The translations under genes were made by a program, and so were the position numbers. Below are positions 1 through 5,126 of a stretch of DNA of 5,126 bases, one piece after another (the stretch's first letter is position 1; the number at the start of each line of letters is the position of its first letter). The notes beneath the pieces are model-generated. The model was not told where the DNA came from. It did no database searches and was given only the letters and a program-made list of their open reading frames with translations. The DNA comes from Acidobacteriota bacterium. GTDB lineage: Bacteria > Acidobacteriota > Vicinamibacteria > Vicinamibacterales > Fen-181. The DNA lies in assembly GCA_021779795.1 (NCBI GenBank), contig JAJXZZ010000255.1, positions 1 to 5,126 on the forward strand, read 5' to 3'.

Positions 1-29
1 GGAGCCGAAGGCCGCCCGGACGAATTCGG

Positions 30-224
30 TCAGTCCTCCATCCAGTCGGGAGGCGGCTGCGGACCGGGAACGATCCCCGCGATATCAGGGTCCTCGCCGT
101 TCGGCGCCGTGGGCGAGATCGACCGACGAGCGCTGGCCTCGGCGCGGCGGGCCAGCTTCTCCTGCTGCTTCACCCGCTTGGCCTTCTCGCGCTCGCGTTT
201 GACGATGCTGGGTTTCGGTTTCAT
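30..224 (-). CDS. Small basic hypothetical protein (64 aa)
   Basis: A 64-residue protein of unknown function. Residues 1-35 are densely charged (KREREKAKR, then KLARRAEASARR) and look like one amphipathic, possibly coiled, Lys/Arg-rich helix. The tail is quite different: acidic and proline-rich, with DPDIAGIVPGPQPPPDW followed by MED at the end. There is no signal peptide, membrane segment or catalytic motif. The ATG at 222-224 is supported by a strong GGAGGT Shine-Dalgarno (complement of 229-235) at good spacing. The gene begins only 33 nt after the radical SAM stop, with no convincing terminator between them, so cotranscription is likely. From memory, short proteins with this kind of Lys/Arg-rich N-terminus are widespread in Acidobacteriota and Deltaproteobacteria, but their role is unknown to me. 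The basic helix could bind nucleic acid or ribosomes; that is inference only. Confidence 0.75.
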   Translation of the reverse strand: MKPKPSIVKREREKAKRVKQQEKLARRAEASARRSISPTAPNGEDPDIAGIVPGPQPPPDWMED

Positions 225-228
225 GGTT

Positions 229-235
229 ACCTCCG
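229..235 (-). promoter_or_regulatory. Ribosome binding site of the 64-aa gene
   Basis: The minus strand reads CGGAGGT, followed by AACC and then ATG. This near-perfect anti-16S match is what makes the small ORF credible as a gene despite its length. Confidence 0.7.
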
Positions 236-257
236 GTTGGCGGGCCCGAAGCCCTTA

Positions 258-1835
258 TTAAAGCATAGTCCTTCCAGTCAGGCGGTGGTCGAGCGCCGGC
301 TCTGCCGCGGGCGCCGGCGCATGGGACGGCTCGAGCCCGAGCAGACGCCTGAATGCGATGCGCGCGATGGTCGGGCTGTTGGCCGCGAGCAGGCGCGCCC
401 ACGACCGGGCCGACCCCTGACGGAAGTAAATCCCCCTGAAGATCAGGCGCGCGACGACGAACATCACCTGCGCGTCGAACGGTTTGCCGTGCGCGCGCAT
501 CCAGCGCTCGGTCCGGCGGAAGGCGGCCGCGTCGTAGCCGAGCGCCCAGCCCTGGCGCATCTCCGCCTCCGCCTGCTCGGCGGACAGGTGCGCGAAGTCC
601 AGCGTCGCCTTGAACGGCACCGCGCTCAGCCAGTGGGTGGGCGCGGTCAGGCGCCCGGCCGCCGCCATCCGCTCGTAGAGGGGCGTCGCGGGGAACGGGG
701 TCAGCAGCCCGAACACGGGGAGCACGGGCGGCCAGGCTCGCACCTCGGCGTCGATGGCCCTCGCGGTGCCCGGCCGGTCGTGCTCGAGGCCGATGATGAA
801 CGAGGTGATGGCGTAGACGTTGCGCTCGGCCAGGCGCTCGAGCACGCGGCGGTAGTTGGCCGGCCGGTTGAACGACTTGTGCGCCCCTTTCAAGCTGGCC
901 TCGTCAACCGACTCGAGGCCCACGAATACGAACCGGCCCCCGCTCGCCTCGATGAGCTCCACCAGTTCGGCGTCGTCCAGCAGGTTGACGCTGATCTGCG
1001 CCACCCACGGCAGGCAGGCGTCGGCTTCGATGATCGCGCGCAGGAGCGACTTCAGGCGCGGGCGGTCGATGGCGAGGTTGTCGTCGATGAAGAAGGCGCA
1101 GACGAGCGCCCGCTCCCGGGCCGCGCGCCGCTTGAGGGCCAGCAGCTCGGCGATCACGCTCGCGTTCGAGCGGAACCGGAGGCGGCCGCCAAAGAAGCCG
1201 GTGACCGAGCAGAACTCGCACCCGTAGGGGCAGCCGCGCCCCGTCTCCACGGGCACGACGTAGAGCTTCTCGTACGGGATTCCCAGGCGCCTGAGCCAGC
1301 CGGCCACGCGGGCGGGGACGAACCGCATGAGGTCGAACAGGCCGAGGTCGGCCTGCTCCCAATCGGTGGCCGCGTAGGGCTGCAGACTCGGCTTCTCGCC
1401 GTCCCGGCCGCCGTAGACGTCCCGCAAGGCGCCGCGCGCGGCGTCCTCCACGACGGTGGCCCACAGGTCGTCGGCTTCGCCGACGACGACGGCGTCGGCG
1501 GCGCGCGGCAGGCCGGTCCGGCCGAGCGGCTCGTCGGGAAGGGCGGTGACGTGCGGGCCGCCGAACACGATGCGGGCCCGCGTCTGCGTGCGAAGGGCCA
1601 GCGCGGTCTCGTAGGCCCGCAGGGCCATCCGGGTCATGAACCCCATGCCCACCAGGTCCACGCCGTGGTCGTTGACGAACCGGACGATCTCGGGGGTCGT
1701 CAGCCGCTGCGCGTTCCCGTCGATGATGGTGACGGTGTGGCCCGGGGGCGTCCGGGAGCGCAGCAGGAACGGCCACAACTGGGGGACGAAGTTGCGGGTG
1801 ACGTGATTGTCGGGGACGAAGAGCAGGATGTGCAT
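258..1835 (-). CDS. B12-binding domain radical SAM protein
   Basis: A cytoplasmic cobalamin-dependent-type radical SAM enzyme of 525 aa, about the usual length for the family. Residues 1 to about 140 form the Rossmann-like B12-binding domain, with GGPHVTALPDE near 92-102 and VVVGEADD near 116-123. The radical SAM barrel spans about 190-400: the [4Fe-4S] cluster motif CxxxCxxC is C202, C206, C209 in GRGCPYGCEFC, followed by FIDDN near 249-253, VGLES near 305-309 and TPFPATPLY near 379-387. The C-terminal part (about 400-500) resembles the DUF4070 region seen after such barrels, and the end is Ala/Pro-rich. The cobalt-ligating DxHxxG motif is replaced by DGNAQR (D39, N41), which is common in this class. 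Substrate is unknown; relatives methylate or rearrange lipids, tetrapyrroles, peptides or antibiotics. The ATG at 1835 is chosen over an in-frame GTG at 1853 because GGGAG lies 9 nt before it and MHILLFVPDN is a typical family start. Confidence 0.9.
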   Translation of the reverse strand: MHILLFVPDNHVTRNFVPQLWPFLLRSRTPPGHTVTIIDGNAQRLTTPEIVRFVNDHGVDLVGMGFMTRMALRAYETALALRTQTRARIVFGGPHVTALPDEPLGRTGLPRAADAVVVGEADDLWATVVEDAARGALRDVYGGRDGEKPSLQPYAATDWEQADLGLFDLMRFVPARVAGWLRRLGIPYEKLYVVPVETGRGCPYGCEFCSVTGFFGGRLRFRSNASVIAELLALKRRAARERALVCAFFIDDNLAIDRPRLKSLLRAIIEADACLPWVAQISVNLLDDAELVELIEASGGRFVFVGLESVDEASLKGAHKSFNRPANYRRVLERLAERNVYAITSFIIGLEHDRPGTARAIDAEVRAWPPVLPVFGLLTPFPATPLYERMAAAGRLTAPTHWLSAVPFKATLDFAHLSAEQAEAEMRQGWALGYDAAAFRRTERWMRAHGKPFDAQVMFVVARLIFRGIYFRQGSARSWARLLAANSPTIARIAFRRLLGLEPSHAPAPAAEPALDHRLTGRTML

Positions 1836-1934
1836 GTTCGAGCGCTCCCACACGGGCGACCGGGGGTCTTTGAACGCGGGGTGCGGAGCCCGGCCGGCAC
1901 AGGGCCTCTGCGACGACGTCCCCTGGAGGGAGGA

Positions 1935-1957
1935 GGCGCGGCGGGACGGGCCGCGCC
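1935..1957 (-). terminator. GC hairpin after the RRM gene, possible weak terminator
   Basis: A perfect 8-bp inverted repeat (1935-1942 with 1950-1957, 7-nt loop) lies 17 nt beyond the RRM stop on the minus strand. The sequence that follows in transcription direction is C/T-rich (CTCCTCCCTCC) rather than a T-tract, so intrinsic termination would be weak. It may attenuate read-through into the radical SAM gene or simply protect the RRM mRNA 3' end. Confidence 0.35.
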
Positions 1958-1974
1958 CATCCCGCGCGGTGCCG

Positions 1975-2289
1975 CTACCAGCGAGGTTCGGACCGGCGGT
2001 GGCCGCCGCGGCCGCCGCCGAAGCCGCCGCCCGAGCGCTCGGGCTTGGGGCGCGCTTCGTTCACGGTGAGGTTGCGCCCGCCGAACGGCTGCGCGTTCAA
2101 CTGGTCGATGGCCTTCTGCGCGTCGGCGTCGGTGGCCATCTCGACGAAGGCGAAGCCGCGAGCCCGGCCGGTGGCCATGTCGCGCATCACGTTCACCGAC
2201 TCGACCGTGCCGGCCGCCGCGAACAGTTGCTCGAGGTCGGCCTCGCCGACTTCATACGGAAGGTTGCCGACGTAGAGTTTCCTGCCCAT
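1975..2289 (-). CDS. RRM-domain RNA-binding protein with Gly/Arg tail
   Basis: A 104-residue single-RRM protein, expected to bind single-stranded RNA in the cytoplasm. The RNP2 motif is LYVGNL (residues 5-10) and the RNP1 motif is RGFAFVEM (44-51), giving the three RNA-stacking aromatics Y6, F46 and F48. The RRM fold ends near residue 80 (LTVNEARPK). It is followed by a short glycine/arginine-rich tail (about 86-100, GGGFGGGRGG), as in bacterial and cyanobacterial Rbp proteins, some of which are cold-inducible. The ATG at 2287-2289 has an AAGGAG Shine-Dalgarno 10 nt upstream (2300-2305), and the next residues GRKLYVGNLP match the family start. The upstream leader is long and structured. The gene has its own promoter-like element and a hairpin on each side, so it is probably mainly monocistronic. 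Its specific RNA targets cannot be seen from sequence. Family assignment is secure. Confidence 0.95.
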   Translation of the reverse strand: MGRKLYVGNLPYEVGEADLEQLFAAAGTVESVNVMRDMATGRARGFAFVEMATDADAQKAIDQLNAQPFGGRNLTVNEARPKPERSGGGFGGGRGGHRRSEPRW

Positions 2290-2499
2290 CGGGTTGAGTC
2301 TCCTTCCCGCGCTGTCGCGGGGGGATGGTGATGGCGGACCGTCAACGTCCGGTCATCGTCTACGAGTCGATCGGACCCGGGCCCGGATCGCGATCGGATG
2401 GAGAAGTACCCCTCCTGAAGGCCGTGTGCGTGGAAGCGAGGTGGCAAGGCTCGATTCGGGCAGAAGCGGCAGAGCGGGAAGTGCGATTTTCCACCTGAC
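2290..2499 (-). promoter_or_regulatory. Long 5' leader of the RRM gene
   Basis: This is the non-coding part between the predicted transcription start (about 2499) and the RRM start codon, roughly 210 nt. No credible reading frame lies within it: frames overlapping it are shadows with no family features. It holds a 10-bp self-complementary stretch, CCGGGCCCGG (2377-2386), flanked by repeated GATCG/CGATC words, and a hairpin next to the Shine-Dalgarno. Long structured leaders are known for cyanobacterial rbp and bacterial cold-shock genes, so post-transcriptional control is plausible. The transcription start is inferred, not observed. Confidence 0.4.
2300..2321 (-). promoter_or_regulatory. Hairpin abutting the RRM Shine-Dalgarno
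   Basis: On the minus strand CCCGCG (2316-2321) pairs perfectly with CGCGGG (2306-2311) around a 4-nt ACAG loop. The 3' arm ends exactly where the AAGGAG Shine-Dalgarno (2300-2305) begins. The stem does not itself hide the Shine-Dalgarno. It could stack on it, act as a translational stand-by structure, or compete with a C/T-rich partner upstream. Confidence 0.45.
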
Positions 2500-2505
2500 G
2501 CTCAC

Positions 2506-2516
2506 ACTGTACCACA
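2506..2516 (-). promoter_or_regulatory. Extended -10 promoter-like element for the RRM gene
   Basis: The minus strand reads TGTGGTACAGT: a TGG extension joined to TACAGT, four of six matches to TATAAT. No good -35 box is seen at 17-18 nt spacing, which is tolerated by extended -10 promoters. It sits just downstream of the peptidase terminator and would start transcription near 2499. A very similar element precedes the plus-strand gene at 4981. Confidence 0.45.
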
Positions 2517-2537
2517 TCGCCCCCCCGCATTGATAGA

Positions 2538-2562
2538 CGAGGCGGGCGGCGCGCCCGCCTCG
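2538..2562 (-). terminator. Hairpin terminator of the M28 peptidase gene
   Basis: A perfect 10-bp inverted repeat, CGAGGCGGGC (2538-2547) and GCCCGCCTCG (2553-2562), with a 5-nt loop, begins 13 nt after the peptidase stop codon. On the minus strand it is followed by TCTATCAAT, a poor T-tract and the only AT-rich stretch nearby. Position and strength fit an intrinsic terminator, perhaps Rho-assisted given the short tract. Confidence 0.65.
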
Positions 2563-2575
2563 CCGGGCCTGCCGC

Positions 2576-4825
2576 CTACTTCTCCCCGATGCGCTCGAGC
2601 TCGGCGGCCGCCGCGTTGACGAGCGCCGTCTCGCGGTCGAGCGCCGCGGCCGTGCGCGCCACCTCGCGTTCGACGTCGCCGTACTTCCCCTGCTCGATCG
2701 CCTCGCGCACGCCAGGCATCGTCTTCACGCCGTACCCGGTGTAGAAGCCCGGCGCGTAGAGCATGTGCCGGTACCACGGCCGGCCGGGCAGCCCCGCCGG
2801 GTCGAGCATCTGCCGTTCGCTCTGCATCAGCTTCGCGTTGACGGCCGCCACGACGTCGCCGTGATCGTCCAGGTGCGGCGCGGCCGCGGCCCGCGCCTTC
2901 GTGTACCGCCCGGCCGCCGCCGTGAGCGCGGCGGCCGCGTTCTCGAGCGGGGCGAAGTTCATGGCCGGCGCCACCTGCTCGGCCGGCGGCGGCAGCAGCG
3001 GGGCGCGCGGGTCGTTGACCGCCGCGAACACCCCGTCGGCCAGCTCGCGGTCGCGCTCGCGCGCCTCGGCCTGGCGCTGCTTCACCAGCGCCTGGAGTTC
3101 GCTCACGTACCCCGACACGGTGCCGGCCAGGTCGGTGAACTCGAACGGGAGCAGGCGGGCGTCGGCCATGCGGAGGACGGCGGTGCCGACGGTCTGGGCC
3201 GCCAGGCGCCCGTAGGCGAAATCGGTGTCCTCGAAGTGCGTGTAGAAGTAGAAGTCGTCGTAGATCGAGTGGTAGTTGCCGGTCTCGTCCTCGCCGCCGT
3301 AGCCGAGGTTCAGCGACGGCACGCCGTTGTGCTGCAGGAACGACGTGTAGTCGGATCCGGAGCCGAGCGCGCCGATCGAGAGGTCGCCGCCGGCGCGGGC
3401 CTGCCGGCGCTCGGCCGGCGTGCCGCGCTCGACGTCGCGGTCCTGGAGCCGCTGCCACGGGCTCACGTGCGACTCGGGATCCTCGACCGACCGGGCCACG
3501 CCGTTGATGAAGTGCTCGAGCGTGTGCGAGCCGCTCATGTCGAAGTAGCCGCGCCCGTTGCTGTCGGTGTTGATGTAGATGACGGCGTGCTGCCGCAGCT
3601 CGGGGCCGTGCGCCTCGACCCACTCGGTGGACCCGAGCAGGCCGGGCTCCTCGCCGTCCCACGCGCCGTAGACGATCGTCCGCTTCGGCCGCCACCCCTT
3701 CTTCAGCAGCTCGCCGAACGCGCGCGCTTCCTCCAGCTCGGCCGAGATCCCGCTCACCGGGTCGCCCGCCCCGGTCACCCACGCGTCGTGGTGGTTGCCC
3801 CGCACGACCCACTCGTCCGGGTAGACGGCCCCGGGGATCCGCGCGATGACGTCGTAGATCGGCCGGATCTGCCAGTCGAACGCCAGCTTCAGGTGGACCA
3901 CGGCCGGGCCGCTCCCGATGTGATACGGGATCGGCAGGCCGCCGCGCCAGGCGGCGGGGGCCATGGGCCCCTTCAGCGCCGCGAGCAGCGGCTGCGCGTC
4001 GCCGTAGGAGATGGGCAGCACCGGGATCTTCGTCAGCGTCGCCGCGTCCTTGATCGGCAGGCGCCTGGCGTCGGGCGTGGCGCCCACGCCGGGCGTGAGC
4101 GGGTCGCCCGGGTAGAGCGGCATGTCCATCACGCTCCCCCGCTGCACGCCGTCGGGGCCGCGCATCGGCCCCTGCGGGAACACGTCGCCGAGCACGTAGC
4201 CGTCGTCGGCCGGGTCGGAGTAGATGACGCAGCCGATCGCGCCGTGCTCGGCGGCCACCTTCGGCTTGATGCCGCGCCACGAGGCGCCGTAGCGCGCGAT
4301 GACGATCGCGCCCTTGACCGACACGCCGTACCGCGCCAGCTCGTCGTAGTCGGACGGGCGCCCGTAGTTCACGTAGACGAGCGGGCCGGTCACGTCGCCG
4401 TCGATCGAATAGGCGTTGTAGGTCGGCAGCTGCTCGGCCTTCGGGCCCGAGGTCGGATCCACGGCGAGGTTCGGCTCCTCGAGCCGCGCCACGACGCGCG
4501 TCGGCGCGGTCATCTCGAGCACGCGCACCTTCGGCGTCGGAAACAGCACGTCGAACCGCTCGATGCGCGCGTCCCAGCCCCACTCCTTGAAGCGGGCCGC
4601 GATCCACTCGGCGTTCTCCTTGTCGTAGGCGGAGCCGACGGCGTGCGGCCTGGCGCTCAGGTGCTCGTCGTAGCCGCGGATGTTGGCGGCGGCGGGCAGG
4701 GCGCGGAACGCCTGCTCCCAGGCGTCGGGCGGCTGCGAGGCGGATTGCGCGAGCATGCGCGCGCCGGGGACGAGCGCGGCGAGCGCGGCCAGGGTGACGA
4801 GGAAACGGCGGGAGAGCTTCGGCAT
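2576..4825 (-). CDS. Exported M28 metallopeptidase, glutamate carboxypeptidase II-like fold
   Basis: A 749-residue zinc aminopeptidase/carboxypeptidase-type enzyme of family M28 (subfamily B), of normal length and full architecture. Residues 1 to about 26 are a signal peptide (SRR, hydrophobic FLVTLAALAALVPG, likely cleavage after MLA), so it acts in the periplasm or outside. A protease-associated domain is inserted at about 140-300. Two-zinc site residues, aligned by eye to human GCPII, are H345 and D355 (NHHDAWVTGAGDP), catalytic base E392 with ligand E393 (WDGEEPGLLGSTEW), D421 (YINTDS) and H519 (NYHSIYDD). A transferrin-receptor-like helical dimerisation domain covers about 570-745. All catalytic residues are present, so it should be active. 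GCPII residues that grip a C-terminal glutamate appear replaced (R534 by N506, R536 by G508, K699 by G697), so specificity differs and the natural peptide substrate is unknown. The ATG at 4823-4825 follows AAAGGA with good spacing. It appears monocistronic. Confidence 0.95.
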   Translation of the reverse strand: MPKLSRRFLVTLAALAALVPGARMLAQSASQPPDAWEQAFRALPAAANIRGYDEHLSARPHAVGSAYDKENAEWIAARFKEWGWDARIERFDVLFPTPKVRVLEMTAPTRVVARLEEPNLAVDPTSGPKAEQLPTYNAYSIDGDVTGPLVYVNYGRPSDYDELARYGVSVKGAIVIARYGASWRGIKPKVAAEHGAIGCVIYSDPADDGYVLGDVFPQGPMRGPDGVQRGSVMDMPLYPGDPLTPGVGATPDARRLPIKDAATLTKIPVLPISYGDAQPLLAALKGPMAPAAWRGGLPIPYHIGSGPAVVHLKLAFDWQIRPIYDVIARIPGAVYPDEWVVRGNHHDAWVTGAGDPVSGISAELEEARAFGELLKKGWRPKRTIVYGAWDGEEPGLLGSTEWVEAHGPELRQHAVIYINTDSNGRGYFDMSGSHTLEHFINGVARSVEDPESHVSPWQRLQDRDVERGTPAERRQARAGGDLSIGALGSGSDYTSFLQHNGVPSLNLGYGGEDETGNYHSIYDDFYFYTHFEDTDFAYGRLAAQTVGTAVLRMADARLLPFEFTDLAGTVSGYVSELQALVKQRQAEARERDRELADGVFAAVNDPRAPLLPPPAEQVAPAMNFAPLENAAAALTAAAGRYTKARAAAAPHLDDHGDVVAAVNAKLMQSERQMLDPAGLPGRPWYRHMLYAPGFYTGYGVKTMPGVREAIEQGKYGDVEREVARTAAALDRETALVNAAAAELERIGEK

Positions 4826-4830
4826 GACGC

Positions 4831-4837
4831 ATCCTTT
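4831..4837 (-). promoter_or_regulatory. Ribosome binding site of the M28 peptidase gene
   Basis: The minus strand reads AAAGGAT, five bases before the ATG at 4825. It fixes the start directly ahead of the signal peptide. An overlapping ATG at 4832 lies in another frame and is part of this site. Confidence 0.6.
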
Positions 4838-4853
4838 CGCGCGAAATCGCCGG

Positions 4854-4879
4854 CGGGGCGCGCGCCGGCGCGCGCCCCG
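4854..4879. repeat. 26-bp perfect palindrome in the peptidase upstream region
   Basis: Bases 4854-4866 (CGGGGCGCGCGCC) are the exact reverse complement of 4867-4879, with no spacer. It consists only of G and C and lies 28 bp ahead of the M28 start codon, between the two divergent genes. In RNA it could fold into a very stable hairpin in the peptidase leader. In DNA it could be a dimeric-regulator site or a cruciform. High GC content makes some such palindromes expected by chance, but 26 bp without mismatch is long. Confidence 0.6.
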
Positions 4880-4980
4880 GGCCGGGTTGTCATCGATGCT
4901 GGTCCCCCATGGTAACGCAGGCGGGCCCGGCGCCGGCCGCTTCTCGAAGCTCAGCCTCGGACGCCCCCGCGGCCCGCCAC

Positions 4981-4991
4981 TGTGGTAGAAC
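4981..4991 (+). promoter_or_regulatory. Extended -10 promoter-like element for the plus-strand gene
   Basis: TGTGGTAGAAC contains a TGG extension joined to TAGAAC, four of six matches to TATAAT. No -35 box is evident 17 bp upstream, where the sequence is all G/C. Transcription would begin near 4998, giving a leader of about 44 nt to the ATG at 5042. It resembles the element before the RRM gene. Confidence 0.45.
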
Positions 4992-5041
4992 TAGGAGGAA
5001 TGACCTCCCCGCACCTTTCACGTGATTTCCAGAGGTTCACC

Positions 5042-5126
5042 ATGTCGACACACACTGTCTTGACGCTGGCCGCCGCCGCGCGCCTGGCCGCGTCGCTCGG
5101 CGCGCAGCCGGCCGCCGCGCAGGCCG
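5042..5126 (+). CDS. N-terminal fragment of a probable exported protein (runs off the window)
   Basis: Only 28 codons are visible: MSTHTVLTLAAAARLAASL, then GAQPAAAQA, with no stop before the window ends. The hydrophobic alanine/leucine run followed by an AQPAAAQA stretch looks like a signal peptide with a cleavage region, so the product is probably exported; its function cannot be told. The ATG at 5042 follows AGAGG (5031-5035) at 6-nt spacing. An in-frame alternative ATG at 5000 would add 14 residues (MTSPHLSRDFQRFT). It follows a strong AGGAGG, but only 1 nt separates them, which is too close for normal initiation. The longer form would, however, supply arginines to an otherwise uncharged n-region, so the start is not settled. 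The gene is divergent from the M28 peptidase, with about 215 bp between start codons. Confidence 0.6.
   Translation, partial: MSTHTVLTLAAAARLAASLGAQPAAAQA

Noticed and set aside
1..29. Downstream edge beyond the 64-aa gene
   Set aside because: Only 29 bases are available, with no recognisable gene end, hairpin or motif.
239..251. Small GGGC/GCCC hairpin between the radical SAM stop and the 64-aa gene as a terminator
   Set aside because: The stem is only 4 bp and no T-tract follows. The close Shine-Dalgarno of the next gene favours read-through.
237..2069. A 610-codon open frame on the plus strand opposite the radical SAM gene
   Set aside because: The translation is a low-complexity Arg/Gly/Pro/Ala/Val mix with no recognisable motif. 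It is antisense to a gene with clear conserved domains and ends inside the RRM gene. Long shadow frames are expected at this GC content.
4805..4825. Twin-arginine (Tat) signal at the peptidase N-terminus
   Set aside because: The residues are SRRFLV, so the hydrophobic residue follows the arginine pair directly instead of the S-R-R-x-F-L-K order. An ordinary Sec signal is the safer reading.
4909..4914. TACCAT on the minus strand as a -10 box for the M28 peptidase
   Set aside because: It matches only part of the consensus, has no TG extension and no -35 box at suitable spacing. I cannot separate it from chance, so the peptidase promoter is left unassigned.
2502..4915. Open frames of 776 codons (minus) and 716 codons (plus) overlapping the M28 peptidase
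   Set aside because: Both are shifted or antisense readings of the peptidase gene, dominated by Arg, Ala and Gly or by Val, Arg and His, with no domain. The peptidase frame has every expected catalytic residue.

Overview
The window is a very GC-rich (roughly 70%) bacterial chromosomal segment. Codon third positions are almost all G or C. Its gene families suggest Acidobacteriota, perhaps Vicinamibacteria-like: a secreted glutamate-carboxypeptidase-II-fold M28 peptidase, a single-RRM RNA-binding protein with a glycine-rich tail, a B12-binding radical SAM protein, and a tiny Arg/Lys-rich protein. This lineage call is inferred from remembered family distribution and composition; no 16S or other marker gene is present.

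Layout: four complete genes lie on the minus strand. In transcription order they are the exported M28 metallopeptidase (4825 to 2576), the RRM protein (2289 to 1975), the B12-binding radical SAM protein (1835 to 258) and a 64-residue basic protein (224 to 30). A fifth gene starts on the plus strand near 5042 and runs off the right edge. Only its signal-peptide-like beginning is visible, and it is divergent from the peptidase.

Regulation visible in the sequence: a GC-rich hairpin just after the peptidase stop (2538-2562) probably ends that transcript. Right behind it is an extended -10-like element (2506-2516, minus), which would give the RRM gene its own transcript with a leader of about 200 nt. 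That leader carries a hairpin directly abutting the Shine-Dalgarno. A similar TGTGGTA-type element lies ahead of the plus-strand partial gene. The RRM gene is separated from the radical SAM gene by 139 nt holding another hairpin. The radical SAM gene and the 64-residue gene are only 33 nt apart and probably cotranscribed.

No mobile element, CRISPR array, tRNA, rRNA or clear sign of horizontal transfer was seen. The region looks like ordinary chromosome. The items most worth a second look are the RRM leader, the long palindrome in the peptidase leader, the peptidase's missing glutamate-recognition residues, and the radical SAM protein of unknown substrate.
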